A stretch of 64,000 nt of DNA from Sorex araneus (taxonomy: Eukaryota; Chordata; Mammalia; Eulipotyphla; Soricidae), in contig NC_073303.1 of NCBI RefSeq assembly GCF_027595985.1, forward strand, positions 375,145,803 to 375,209,802, read 5' to 3'. Shown here piece by piece: positions 1 to 11,391 of this stretch. A model generated the notes under the pieces. The model was not told the DNA's origin. It saw only the letters and a program-made list of their open reading frames with translations, and made no database searches. Position 1 is the first letter of the stretch; each line of letters opens with the position of its first letter. A program made the translations under genes and the position numbers.

Positions 1-385
1 TCCCAGCATCACTTGTTGAAGAGACTGTCTTTTCTCCACGTCATATATTTTGTTCCTTTATCAAAGATTAACTGATCACATGCCCGAGGGTCTGGCTCAG
101 GATATTTAACACAATTCCATTGATCCGAGGGCCTCTCTTTATTCCAGTGTGTGTTGCTTTTATTACTATCACTTTGTAGTTCAGTTTGAAGTTGGGAAAA
201 GTGATGCCTCCCATCTTCTTTTTACCAAAGGTTATTTGTTGTTCCATATGAACTTCAGGAGTGTTTTATCTATTTCTCTGAAAAATTTCATGGGTCTCTT
301 TATCAGGAGTGCATCTAATTTGTATGATGATTTGGGAAGTATTGCTATTTTGATATTAATTCTCCTAAGCTGTAAGAAGGGAGTA
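1..385 (-). mobile_element. L1 LINE fragment, ORF2 region after the RT core
   Basis: Read on the minus strand, this encodes pieces of the L1 ORF2 protein downstream of the reverse transcriptase core, including [11 protein letters not shown] and LLKFIWNN, and near position 1 an equivalent of the KDSLFNKWCW region. Stops and frameshifts break the frame, so it is a dead copy. The element continues off the left edge of the window. The next L1 piece (430-735) is from further downstream in ORF2 yet lies at higher coordinates, so the two are not one collinear insertion. Confidence 0.85.
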
Positions 386-429
386 TCTCCACTTTAATAC
401 CTCTCATCCCTTCATCCTGTAAGTCACAG

Positions 430-735
430 GCAAGATCACCTGTTATTTGTCTTCTTCTGACTTACTTCACTTAACCTAGTATCCTCCAGTTTAGTCCTAG
501 TTGCAGAGGGTTGCATGATTTCATCCTTCCCTGTAGCTGCATAGTATTCCATTGTGTATACTCCCTTCATGATACTGCAAGTACGGTATACTGCATAAAA
601 CTGTGTTGTATTCCATGGTGTGTAGCTTACCTTCATTATCCACTCATTCTGTCATTGGAAACCTAGGTTGATTCTATGTCCTAGCTGAAGTGCTAAGAGC
701 GACAGTGACTAATGGGTATGTGAATCTTCAAATTT
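430..735 (-). mobile_element. L1 LINE fragment, ORF2 C-terminal end
   Basis: The minus-strand translation contains YTMEYYAATGKDEI followed by TKLEDTRLSEVSQKKT. This is the well-known C-terminal stretch of mammalian L1 ORF2 (YTMEYYAA ... KLE ... LS). It is a short, decayed 3' piece of an element separate from the one at 1-385. Confidence 0.85.
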
Positions 736-740
736 GGTAG

Positions 741-3700
741 CCTTAAGAAGGCTCTTCTCTGTAGTCTGTGTCCAGAGCTAGCTGGACAGTTTCTCAGTAT
801 TTTCTTATTTACAATAGGTTTAATCATTGGGGGTGGGGTTGGGGTTGGGGGGAGGGCTTGTTCTGTTTTGCTTCCTTTTCTGAAATCACAACTCAGCCAC
901 CTTATTACCTGCCCTTCCTGCCTTTCCCCAGCTTTTTAAAATCTACTTTCTCACCACCAAGCTCTAGAGCTGAACTGGATAGCTTTGCAAAGTGAGAGAA
1001 AGCAGGATGATGAAAGTTGGTGAGTGTTTTCTGGTTTTGTTTTTCTCAAAGTCATTTTGTAGTTTCAGCATTCTCTGTCTTTAAGCTATGCTGAGGGTGT
1101 AGCTTTGTGTGTAGTTTACTTTCTTCTCAGTTTTTATTTATAGTTTGGGAAGGATATTTTTGGAATCATATAGCTATGCTGACACCATTGTCCTCAGCTA
1201 CCCAGGAGTCCTATTTCTGACTCTTTTAATGTTACTTTTGCAAATAAGATGTTAAAAAAAGTAGTTGAATAATAATGCTATTACCTGAATTCATAACTGC
1301 ATAGTCAATGATGATGTCCAAAATACATTATTCAATTATCTATTATTGCCTAGGAGCATAGCATTAAAAGGCATGAAGCAACGGTTAAGATCACTCTACC
1401 AATGTAATCCTCGATTGAGGTAAAGAAAATATGTGAGCGCAATGGGAGAAAAAAAGAAGCTTAAAATATCTGCATCTGTCTCATCACGAGTTACCAAGCC
1501 CGGAGCAGCTCTGCACATTTCCCTCCTTGATTGTCATCTATGCGTACATCAGCCATTTTCTTCTTTCTCTTCCTTGCCACTGTTTTCTCACATTCCTGTC
1601 ACTGGAAGTTAGCTAAGATTTTAGGTAGCTTCATGTTAAGTGAGCACTGTGACTGGATTTTTAAGGGTAACTCACCTAACCCAGAAAAGCAATATTTCTC
1701 CCTCCCAAAGACAGAAAGATCTTGGAATCTTGCATCACACCAGGGCAGGCAAGAACATCCCATGTGTAAAAGATGTAGTTTGTTGCTCTTAGGTGGAAAC
1801 CCAGATATTTTCGTTGCTTTTTGGGGAGGTGGCTATGTGTGGATAATGTGTGAAGTAAATACAAAAAAAAAAAAAAACCAAGAAGAAGAAGAAGAAGGAA
1901 AAAGAGACTTAGTAGGTATGCCCCTACTAGGTTAAGGTTTCAAAACCCAAACCTATTCTTTTGGAATATTTAGGGACATTGGGGTCAGAGCAGTGTTGGC
2001 CAAGGACTGGGACATGTCTGGAGGAGTCTGTGGGCGCAGATCCTGTAACTCCTGTGGTCTTTAAGGGCCACAGTTGACAACTAAAAACCAGTTCAAAGCT
2101 TTTAGCAGAAGAATGGCCGAATGCCAACACCACGCCTTTCATGGTTCATTTCTGTGCACAAGTCTCTCTCCCTAAATCCTTCTAGCCTCCACTCGCACAG
2201 GAAGCTTCTAGAAGCATCCTTTCTGCATTTTGCTCTTCGTGCTCTAGATTTGCCATCACTTTGGAAACAACTTACAAATATTTTATGAAATTAGAATTCA
2301 CGTTTTATGATCATCACCCTGAGGCGAGAGCATTTTTTCCTATATTACTCTCTCATCGGATCCCATCGTTGAGTTATTTCGTAGACGATCAAACCAATGA
2401 TCTTAGCAATGGATTACTGTCTGGCTGCATTAACGTGCCCCAAACTTCAGAGGTACACTTGGAGGATCCACGTGTTCTAGTAAAAATAGAGCGCTGGCTG
2501 CCCAAAAAAGGAAAGTGATCTTGTCCACCCACCGGATTTCATTGTGGCTTGGAAGGCCACTGCCTTTCCTCAGGATTTCAAACACAACATTTCATGTGTA
2601 CCCAATTTTTATCTCATTTCTATCTTACTTACTGTATGCAAGTGTAAACACAAAGAAATTATATCCACCCTCCTTTTAGACATGCTGGCATGCTTCGAGA
2701 GAGCTTAAAAGTAAAAATTGAAAATCTTAGCAATGAAGTTCTCTTTCTTAAACATTTTTTTTCCTTTGCCATTGCCACTCTCAGACGCTCCCTTCTTACC
2801 ATGGGAACTAAGTAATTAGAAATATTTTTTAATTTATTCTTCTGAACTGATGCAATAAAGCATGTGTGAAGTCCTGTAGGTAAAAGAGTCCATAAATTTA
2901 ACTGAAACTTGCAGTGAATTATACTGCTAACTCTTTTCCTATAGCAGTCTTTCCCACACAAAGAAGATCACATCCTGGGAAGAGATGGCACATCCAAGGA
3001 TTGTAGTAATGGGATGTGGTTTGGTGGGGTGGGGAGTGATTTGGGTTGGTCTCTTAAAGAAGGTGTATCTTCAGGGGCATACTGAGTAACGCATTTTTTT
3101 TCTGAAAAGGGAACCATAAACCTAATAAGTTTGAGGACTCAAGTAGACATATCAGGGGCTGGGGGATACTGGCAAAGAGTTCCCAGGAAGTAATGGAGTG
3201 AAGAGACATTTAAAGAGATGATGACTCTGTCACTAACCCTAAAGTAGCCAAAATCGTTATGGCCAAACACATTTTGTGGACACAGCAACCAGGGTCTGAT
3301 GAAACTAACTGATGCCAGCACAGGCCCAGAAAAAGCTGAGTTCTGGCTGTCGAGACACTTCAGGAGGAAAAGAGGATTGTGATCCAGTCATGAAGGTGGA
3401 CACCAAATGGTCCCGACTTTCTTCCTTGACAATGACATAGCAATGAACTCGTGTACATAGAAAGCGCCATGGAGGAAGTTTGGGAGAAAAATGGTGTAAA
3501 AGCAACTCCGCTAAGGTAAGTGGAGCATTTTCCCATCCTGGGCTGGTCCATCCCTCCACCTGAGGCTCCGAGTCTCAGCTCTGCCCTTTGCCTCGGTTCT
3601 CTCTCAGGCAAGATTTCTTAGTTGGTATCTTTCCATCTTCCTCTTGGCCTTAGACAAAACAGAATTTCAATGTGTGTTTATTTAATATATTTATTAAACA

Positions 3701-3957
3701 TAAAAGAGATTTCTTTTCAATTTTTATGTGTATAGTAATTAAATAAGTTCTGAATTTGGAAATTATTAAGTCCTTCTCTATGTGAACCTGAGGAAGAGAG
3801 AAACACTTTAAATTATGTTAAATTGATAAAATTTGGAACAAATAGTATTTCACCATTACAGAATTTTTTACAGATTTTCTGGGGAAGCTTTTATATGAGT
3901 AGTGACTGCTGATCTACTTTGTCAATGTTGACTGTTTTCTTTTCACACTGCCAGGAT
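741..3957. other. Intergenic sequence without a supported gene
   Basis: Mostly unique low-GC sequence with short A-rich and (GAA)n runs near 1861-1905. The open frames of up to 134 codons show no recognisable domain and no convincing splice pattern. A 50-base segment at 3280-3329 recurs at 4734-4783. Confidence 0.6.
3280..3329 (+). repeat. 50-bp direct repeat, copy 1
   Basis: Begins ACACAGCAACCAGGGTCTG and ends CAGCACAGGCCCAG. By eye it matches 4734-4783 at 47 of 50 bases, and similarity stops sharply on both sides. It resembles neither the SOR nor the L1 copies here. Confidence 0.85.
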
Positions 3958-4160
3958 AGAGGGGCCAGCACTATGATGTAGTGTAGTGGTAGGGTGTCCG
4001 CCTTGCATGCGACTGACCAGGTTCAACCCCTGGCATCCCATAAAGTCCCTGAACATCACCAGGTACACCTGAGTGCAGCAGACTTCCTGAGTGCTCAGCC
4101 AGGACTGACCCATGAGCATTTCCGGGTGTGGCTCAAAGACAACAGCAACAAAAGTAATGC
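3958..4160 (+). mobile_element. SOR-type SINE, type I body, diverged
   Basis: The tRNA-like head (TGTAGTGGTAGGGTGTCCGCCTTGCATG, B-box-like GTTCAACCCC) is followed by the type I body (CATCCCAT ... TCCCTGAACATCACCAGG ... GTGTGGCTCAAAGACAACA). Many substitutions indicate an old copy. Confidence 0.85.
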
Positions 4161-4269
4161 TAGGACAGAAATTTTTGTTATAAGTTGTCTGGATTTTTAG
4201 TATTAGTGGGAAAAGTTTACACCATATTCAGAGACCATTTCTTTTTCTTTTCAAATTTCCTTCCCTTCG

Positions 4270-4508
4270 GTGTTGTGGAGTGAAAGAGGGGCCGTGCACA
4301 CTGGGTTGAGGGGCTCAAATGCTCCCATTGCAGTCCTCCAGGATTGGGCGTTCCCTTTTACGCAGGGTTGTGGCTGCAGATCACGAATTGGGTTGTGACC
4401 TGTGGGTCTCAAAGTGACAGACTCAGTGTATTTTGGGTAGTGCCCGCGGTAGAGGTTCCAATCACACTTGAAGACAGAGCTTTGCCACTGAGCTGGCCAA
4501 GGTCTCCA
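4270..4508 (-). mobile_element. Possible old tRNA-derived SINE of another family
   Basis: At the right end the minus strand reads GGCCAGCTCAGTGGCAAAGC and then GTGATTGGAACC, which resembles a degenerate tRNA A box and B box. The rest does not match the SOR bodies. It may be an older SINE or chance resemblance. Confidence 0.3.
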
Positions 4509-4733
4509 TATTGAAAAGAATTTCTATATTGCGTTACTCTACCCAAGAATCTCTGTTGTAAGAAATGTTGTAAAGTATAGACTTAAGCTTTCTGTATTAG
4601 GACAATGGAGATTAAGTTTTCTTCAGAATCGAAGCACAAGGGTTTTTGAGAGATTGACTGTGCCACCATGAACCAATTAATCAGACTAAAATAAGATGTA
4701 TATAAGAACCAGAGAACCCTGTGTGCTACCATG

Positions 4734-4783
4734 ACACAGGAACCAGGGTCTGATAAAACTAACAGATGCCAGCACAGGCCCAG
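4734..4783 (+). repeat. 50-bp direct repeat, copy 2
   Basis: Second copy of the segment at 3280-3329, with three substitutions. It follows a TATATAAG-containing stretch (about 4696-4706) and lies just before a tandem duplication at 4821-5040. Confidence 0.85.
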
Positions 4784-4820
4784 TCTTAGAGTGTGGCGTC
4801 CAATTCCTCAGTGTATTAGC

Positions 4821-5040
4821 TGGTCTCACACAAAAGACCAAAGTGTTCCATCAGACTCACACATATCAGATCTCTGACTCAGCGTCAATATTTTCTAATG
4901 ACTTTCAAAAAAAAAAGAGAAAGAATCAAGTTGGTCTCACACAAAAGACCAAAGTGTCCATCAGACTCACTCACACATATCAGATCTCTGACTCAGCGTC
5001 AATATGTCCTAATGACTTTCAAAAAAAAGAGAAAGAGTCA
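4821..5040. repeat. Tandem duplication, two 111-bp units
   Basis: TGGTCTCACACAAAAGACCA starts at 4821 and again at 4932. Each copy runs through TCAGATCTCTGACTCAGCGT to an A-rich AAAAAAGAGAAAGA end. The copies differ by a few substitutions and a short CTCA duplication, so the event is fairly recent. The overlapping open frames reflect the duplicated DNA, not a gene. Confidence 0.95.
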
Positions 5041-5402
5041 TCAGGGGACAGGAGTGAAACAGGAAATTCAAGGGCATTTTTCCTGGACCTGGTGTCACAT
5101 CTAGAACCAGAACAAGGTCCTTCCGCCTAAGGGAGAGACAGGAGCTGAGCTGCTACTTCTTGGAAGCAGATTCAAAACCAGCTTATTTTCCACTCAGATA
5201 CCCGTCTCACTTGTATGACACTTACAGGAATATATGCCTCATCAATCTGTCTGTGATGGTTCCCTTGCCATGGTCAACGTTAAACCGGGCATCTTTATGT
5301 ATGAGAATGGCTGCAGAAAGGTTTCTTCTCCGTGTAGATATCTCAGTTTAATTTAAGGAATTCTTATTATCAGTGGGTTCACACAGAAATTAGGTGAATT
5401 TC

Positions 5403-5404
<2 letters not shown>

Positions 5405-5443
<39 letters not shown>

Positions 5444-5486
5444 GTCTCTGTCTCTCTGTCTGTCTCTGTCTCTGTCTCTCTCTCTT
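5405..5486. repeat. (TC)n microsatellite
   Basis: Pure TC dinucleotides to about 5440, then TCTG-interrupted TC repeats ending in a run of C. Confidence 0.97.
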
Positions 5487-6384
5487 CCCCCCCCATTTCT
5501 ATTAAGCACATTTCTATTAATCAGGGGGGAAAAGAGGTATCTAAATCAACTTCAACTTTTTTTTTCTTAACAGTCATATAAATTTTTGCAATTCATTATA
5601 TACATATGTATATTCATATATATAAAAAGGATGTATAGTGACACATATACAAATATGTACCTATGTAATGTGTTTCTTTCCCTGTCTCTTAGATGGAAAT
5701 TAAAAAACTCTATATATGAGGCCAATCTTCAACTAACTGGGCATAACGCATGGCATTTGGTAAGTATCAATGACTACTACTGTCGCCCTTACTGCTTTGT
5801 TCAATTGTTTTATGCAAGAAAGGAGATGTTCCTCCTTTATCAGAAAAGGTGATTTAAATAACAGAAGAACAATCAAGGAGATGGTGAGTGTTAACTACTA
5901 TTCAAAATAGGAGACAAGATCTGCATTTGTATTACTAGGAAAAAAAAAGAAAATGCCCTATTCAACCACTCAGCTCACCCAGGCACTTCAATTCTGGAGG
6001 ATGAGTATTTAAAAAAAGGAAAAAAAAACATATAGGAAATGTTTTTGTATTGTTTTAACCCAGTTAGTGCAAAAGTGGATTTATTCCTAAACTCATGGGT
6101 TCTTGGGAATCATATGAAAGATTTTCACCCAAAGCTCAGATGCTCATTGTTCTGTTTAAGTAGATGAGTCCACATCTCTCCTGGGTCTTCAGGCTTCTCT
6201 TTTGACCCCAGTATAATGTCACAAGTGTCAATGTGTTGTCACCCATCCTGTACCTCAATGCCAAACCCAGATTATTTTGAAATTTCATTGAAAATGTTTT
6301 TTTTAATCTATGGGTAATTTTTAATTTTAATTTTAGTATAGCATTGTTATTTATAAAGTTGTTCATGGCTGAGTTATTCCATAC
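5487..6384. other. AT-rich sequence without a supported gene
   Basis: Low-complexity TATATA and A-runs with no recognised repeat or coding signal. Confidence 0.6.
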
Positions 6385-6910
6385 TAAAGCCCCACCAGAG
6401 TCACCTTCCCTCTGCCAATGTCCCTGTTCCCTCCGCAGCCTGCATTCATGACAGGCACCTTTTTAGGTTCAGTTGATAAGTTTGGGTCTCATGATCTCAG
6501 TGTTGCTGAATCTGCCTTATCATTTCTCAGTGTACCTGAATCCCCTCTTCCCCTCTTGTCATCTGCTTTTTCTCCCCTTCCACTTTCTTTCTCTAGTCTA
6601 CTTGTTTCCTTCTCCTCCCTGTACTCTGGGGAAAGGTGATGTCAACATTCCCCCCTTAAACCATTATTTCCTCATCCAGTTGTTCTAAATACCATATGTA
6701 AGTGTTATCACCCTGTGTTTATCTTTCTTCTTTTGGCTTACTTCATTTAACATGATATCTTTCAGATTCATCTATGTTGCAGCAAATTGCATTTCATTAT
6801 TCCTACAGCTGTATTGTATGCCGATATCTTCATGATCCATTTATCTGTTGTTGGACATTTAGGTTGATTCCAAATCTTAGCTATTGTTCTGAGTGCTGCA
6901 ATGAATAATG
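6385..6910 (-). mobile_element. L1 3' end, G-rich 3' UTR joined to the ORF2 end
   Basis: The left part is a diverged pyrimidine-rich copy of the segment seen at 13825, 47108 and 55665. The right part (TTTTGGCTTACTTCATTTAACATGAT ... GTTGGACATTTAGGTTGATTCC) is the L1 ORF2 terminal region. Both parts sit collinearly on the minus strand, which supports reading the G-rich family as the shrew L1 3' UTR. Confidence 0.7.
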
Positions 6911-7677
6911 AATATTTAGAGTTTGTCTTAACTCTCAAAATTAATAATTGAATAAGTTTTGATTTTCAATATTATAAATATGTTCCTTATTTTCAGGGAA
7001 TAGATCTGTGTGATTCCATCTCTTAAATTTAGTGGTTTCTGTTTTCTACATTTAGTAAATGGTTAAGGATTTTTAAAGTTTTGTGAAAATTAGGAAAAAG
7101 ATGCATGCTCTTAAATAATTAGAAAGATTGACAGGAGGATAAGTAAATAGGCAAATAACAGATAACCTCTGTCACTTTGAACAATAGACAGTTGTCACTG
7201 TTTTACTTTTTTGTGAAAAGCTTGTAATTATGCATTTTGGGTAAAATTTGTCCTCTAAAAAGCATTTTGCACAATTGATTCAAAATTTAATTTTTAAATT
7301 GTTGATTTCCTTGTGCCTTGTTTTAAACTTCCATTTAAATTGCAATGAGTTTGAGAGCTATTTTCAGTAATCACAGATTTGATAACATGGTTGTTCAATT
7401 TTTCATTTTATCTGGCAGTTATTTTTTTCTTGGATTTACTGTACTTGCTGCACTTTGTCATTTTTTCCAGACATAATGCATTATGAGAGATTCCTTTGCC
7501 TTATTGGCGTGAAAAGCCATTTTTCCTCAATATCAGAATTTGTTTGGATAATCACAGAACACTATATTTTGCATTGTTTGGTCTCAAAATGTCAATCTGT
7601 CCTATTTTACTTCAATATTCCATTTTGCAAATAAGAACAGGAAGTTTATTAATACGTATTACTCAAGAATAACTTTA
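6911..7677. other. AT-rich sequence without a supported gene
   Basis: Unique, low-GC, many short T-runs, no repeat recognised. Confidence 0.55.
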
Positions 7678-7850
7678 GGAGCTATAGCAACAGACAGTAC
7701 AGTGGGTAGGGCATTTGCCTTGCACGCAGCCAACCCTGGTTCGATCCATTGCATCCCATATGGTCCCTGAACACTGCCAGGAGTAATTCCTGATGGCAGA
7801 GCCAGGAGTAAACCCCTGAGCATCGCCGAGTGTGACTCAAAAAGAAATGA
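7678..7850 (+). mobile_element. SOR-type SINE, type I body
   Basis: GGAGCTATAGCAACAGACAG, then GTGGGTAGGGCATTTGCCTTGCACGCAG, GGTTCGATCC and the type I body ending GAGTGTGACTCAAAAAGAAA. Nearly full length. Confidence 0.95.
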
Positions 7851-8464
7851 ATAACTTTTTTTCTATCTAAAAGTTTTGTTTTTTTCCTATAAACATAAAT
7901 ATATTTATTTGAAATCTTTTTTTTTTTTTTTTGCTCTGGGAATGGACTTCATTAGTTTGTTTCTTACTCCCACTCTTTTTCTTTCAGAAATCAGCAGTGG
8001 GTGTTGGGATTTCCTAAGCCACTTAGTCTCAGCTTATTGTCGTTTGGGGGAATGAAGTACATGGATCCTTCTACCATGCTTTAGTAATGCCCTCAGTCTG
8101 CCATTTGGTTAAACTGGTTGTCAGCGAGCCACCCAGATGCCTCTCCTCTCTGCGTTTGGAACATTCCTCCATGTTCCTAGTGGCTCTAGTCATCTTCCAC
8201 TTCAGTGAGACTCAAAGACAAGTTGGGTATACAAGATGGAGAGACTCTCTATTTATAGGGCTTATTTCTCATGAAAATAATCAAAATATCAGTCCATTAG
8301 TAGTTTGGGGTAAACAAAATATTTGGTGTCCCGAGGTATGGTGCTAATCTTTATTAGCTCTTTGATATATGTCTATACACTTTTGATGATACTTTACATT
8401 TCTTCCTCCCTGTTTCATAATCATCATCATCATTCCATTGGTTGTTGAATTTCTCAAGCAGTCT

Positions 8465-8965
8465 CAGTAACCTCTCCATTCGTCCTATCCCTGAGAGTTT
8501 AGAAGCCTCTCTTTACTCGTCCTTCCCAACAATGCCGCACAGGAGGCTCTTTCAGGGTCAGGGGAATGAGATCCAGCTTGTTACTGGCTTTGGCATATGA
8601 ATACACCATGGGAAGCTTGTGAGGCTGTCCCATGTGGGCAGGAAACTCTCAGTATCTTGCCAGGTTCTCCCAGAGGGAGAAGTAGGTTATAGGATATCGC
8701 TTCATGGCCTTGAGCTTCTGGGAGCTTGCTTTTAAGTCTCTGGATGTTGGCCGTTGATGAGATTACACACACCTGGGTTCTTTTGCTGGTACCTTGATGC
8801 ATGAGGCTTGTCCAAACGTGTGGAGAGGGGCCTTGAGCATGGCTGTGGCTAGGTCCTGGAGGTCTTAGGCTGCCAGGAGCTCTGCTCGGGGTGGAGAGGG
8901 AATCTGGAGCCCATCACCTCTGAGAGGTCCTGGGGAAGAAAGCCAGGCGCACGGGCAAGAAACTC
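8465..8965 (-). repeat. Long interspersed repeat related to the type II SOR body, copy 1
   Basis: About 500 bases that recur, diverged, at 35806-36594. Within it, TTGTTACTGGCTTTGGCATATGAATACACC ... GGAAGCTTGTGAGGCTG ... AGGAAACTCTCAGTATCTTGCCAGG parallels the minus strand of type II SOR SINEs. It extends well beyond them on both sides and lacks the tRNA-like head. It could be a source of the type II body or a longer SINE subfamily. No coding potential was recognised. Confidence 0.7.
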
Positions 8966-10090
8966 TCTGCTTAAGTTTAATATTTTACTATCCTAAAGTA
9001 AGTTATGCACGAAGTTGTGAGTGCCTCCTTGTGTTTCTAGTATGGCCAATATGATTTTAGGATTTACATGGAGCAAAATGTTCAAATGATCTGCTTCTGG
9101 GATTATTTTTAGAGTACGCATTTATGTTTTAATTTGTCTTTATCTTTTGCTTTTAATTAGAATTGTGGGAAAGGAGATTCACAATGATGTTGAAGCTAAG
9201 AAAGTCACATTGAACTAGTGGCTGAATGTAGGCTTAAAGAATTATGGTTGATCTCAGGGTGCCTAAAATAGGACTGATATAAAATATAGTCAGTCATTAA
9301 GCTTTTCATAATTTCAAAACATTTTCAAAAAATGTTACTTGTACTTTGGGGTTTTGGCAAAGAATGGCATTCTGTATCATTGCAAGCAAAAAACCCTTTT
9401 GGGCATTAAATTACAAAATAATGGCAGTGCATAAAGAAGAAGGAAAGAAAGAAAAAGTTGGCCAAATAAAAAATAATGCCCTTAAGAGTACTTTTATATG
9501 AGCTTCTAAAAACTGATGTCAGTAAGCATTAGTATACAAATGCTGCCCTAGTCATTATTTCCTTTGTGATCTTTATAAAATGTTTTTCCCCGAGAAATGT
9601 CAGGAAAATTTAGAAGTGCGGTGACCCAAGAGAGGCATTGCACCATGTATACCTAACACAGAGCAGAACTGAAAAACTTTGGCTCAAGTATTCTGAGTAC
9701 TCTGGCTGTATTGTAAAAACTAGTGAAAACATCTCTCAAGACTTTTGTACTCTGAAAAAATATTTTATCTCATCTATATTTTTTGATTCTGTATGTCAAT
9801 ACAACTTGGCTTTACTAAAAATTGTATATTGGCCCTATGGAGTCAGTGCAAAGGAATGAACAGGTTTTGTAAACGAATATGTTGGCATCATAATTGAAAT
9901 GTGGAATAATTTACTTTACATCATATAAAGCACTCAGATAGTTTCTGGGCATAATAGGACTTTTGTGTAATTGTTAGACATTTTCATCTTTGGTTCATTT
10001 GGGGCCATCTCCTGCTGAATTCCAGGCTTACTCCTGGCCCTGCTCAGCAACTTATGTATACCTCCCCCCTTTTACTACCTCCTCAACTCC
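8966..10090. other. Unique low-GC sequence
   Basis: No repeat or gene recognised. Contains short A-rich runs and an open frame of 73 codons at 9638 with no known motif. Confidence 0.55.
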
Positions 10091-10240
10091 AATTTCTATT
10101 TTTTTGTTTCATAGATTTCTCTTTAGAATCTAGAGAGGAAGAGCTAGTGATCAAGTGACATGGTCAGTGTGTCAAGAAAAGAGAAAATAAGAAGGAAGGG
10201 CAGCAAATGACCTGCCTTGCCCTGGCATTGCTTGGGGAAA
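10091..10240 (+). repeat. Fragment of an interspersed repeat, probably L1 3' region
   Basis: AGCTAGTGATCAAGTGACAT and the following AAGAAAAGAG segment match the reverse complement of 14135-14235, the 5' part of an L1 3' copy. Further on, AGCAAATGACCTGCCTTGCC is shared with the minus strand near 13600-13625. The AATAAA-type end seen in other copies is missing. Confidence 0.5.
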
Positions 10241-10411
10241 AATATTTAGTACATGGGTCAGCTGTCCACAAAGCAGGCGCCTTGCCCTCTTTACTGTCTC
10301 TCTGGCCCTGACGTTATTATTTTTATCCAGTGTTTCCAATTAATTATAGTTTGAGTCACATGTTAACACTCATGTTAGCTCTTGTTGCTTTGGTGTACAT
10401 ACTTACCTCAC

Positions 10412-10665
10412 TAGGATGGAGCGATAGCACAGCAGGTAGGGCATTTGCCTTGTACGCGGCTGACCCGGGTTCGATTCCTCCATCCCTCTAGGAGAGCCCA
10501 GCAAACTACCAGAGTATCGCGCCTGCATGGCAGAGCCTGGCAAGCTACCCATGGCGTATTCGATATGCCAAAAACAGTAACAACAAGTCTCACAATGGAG
10601 ACATTACTGGTGCCCATAGAGCAAATGGATGAACAACAGGACAACAGTGCTACAGTGCTACTTCC
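10412..10665 (+). mobile_element. SOR-type SINE, type II body, full length
   Basis: Head GATGGAGCGATAGCACAGCA ... GACCCGGGTTCGATTCC, then the type II body: GGAGAGCCCAGCAAACTACC, GTATTCGATATGCCAAAAAC, GTCTCACAATGGAGAC, with a tail of GTGCTACAGTGCTAC. CCTCACTAG precedes it and recurs near 10688, a possible target duplication. Confidence 0.96.
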
Positions 10666-11088
10666 TGCACCTCGAAAATTTCTAAGAACCTCACTAGTTG
10701 GCCACCTTAGGTATCATCAATCTCATCCTCACTTTTTCCACATTACTTCCTTTCTTTGGCCTTCTTATTTCTGAAAGACAGGGCTAAGGATTCTCTAGCA
10801 TTTGCTATATTCCATTTTCTTATCTTGTCACTTTGTATGCCACAGATAGCAAGAATATCTGGTATTTGTCTTTCTCTGATTTACTTCACTTAACATGATG
10901 CTCTCCAGTTCCATCCAGGTTATAACGGAATCCACAATTTCTTATTCCTCATGACTGCACGCTATTCAATTATTACAGTGTTCTTATCCTGCATCTTTTT
11001 TCTATATTCATCAGTCATTGGACATTTGGGTTGGTTCCATATCCTGGCGTCTACACTAAGTGCTGCAGGGAACATAAATGTGCATATA

Positions 11089-11332
11089 GCACTTTAGCAC
11101 TGTTGCCCCATTGTTCATCAATTTGCTCCAGCGGGCACCAGTAACGTCTCCATTGTGAGACTTGTTACTGTTTTTGGCATATCGAATACGCCACAGGTAG
11201 CTTGCCAGGCTCTGCTGTGAAGGCGGGATACTCTCAGTAGCTTGCAGAGATCTCAGAGAGGGTCGGTGGAATTGAACCCGGGACAGCCGAGTGCAAAGCA
11301 AACGCCCCACCCGCTCTGCTATGGCTCTAGGG
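11089..11332 (-). mobile_element. SOR-type SINE, type II body, inside L1
   Basis: Minus-strand copy: the tail (TAGCACTTTAGCACTGTTGC) is at the left and the head (ACCCGCTCTGCTATGGCTCTAG) at the right. The body carries GAGACTTGTTACTGTTTTTG and GGCATATCGAATACGCC. AAATGTGCATATA lies immediately to its left, and a near copy follows the tRNA fragment on the right, so the SINE and tRNA entered as one insertion. Confidence 0.93.
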
Positions 11333-11334
11333 TT

Positions 11335-11391
11335 GCCTCCTTACAGCGGTAGGCAGCGTGTCAGTCTCATAATCTGAAGGTCCTGGGTTCG
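11335..11391 (+). pseudogene. Truncated elongator tRNA-Met (CAT) retropseudogene
   Basis: Starts GCCTCCTTACAGCGGTAGGC and has anticodon CAT at 11368-11370 within TCTCATAATC. It continues through GGTCCTGGGTTCGA and stops in the T loop. The 3' half of the T arm and the acceptor strand are missing, so it cannot fold as a full tRNA. It abuts the head of the minus-strand SINE with no A-tail between and is followed by the right-hand target duplication. Truncation in the T loop without a tail is the pattern described for tailless tRNA retropseudogenes of mammals. Confidence 0.88.

Noticed and set aside
1531..1935. 134-codon plus-strand frame ending in Lys/Glu repeats
   Set aside because: The end is an A-rich/GAA simple repeat, and the rest has no homology I recognise.
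4690..5110. LTR of an endogenous retrovirus, suggested by TATATAAG and a nearby direct repeat
   Set aside because: No TG...CA ends, primer-binding site or retroviral coding remnants were seen, and the repeat pair is only 50 bases.
11335..11391. Functional tRNA-Met gene
   Set aside because: It stops in the T loop and lacks the 3' acceptor strand.
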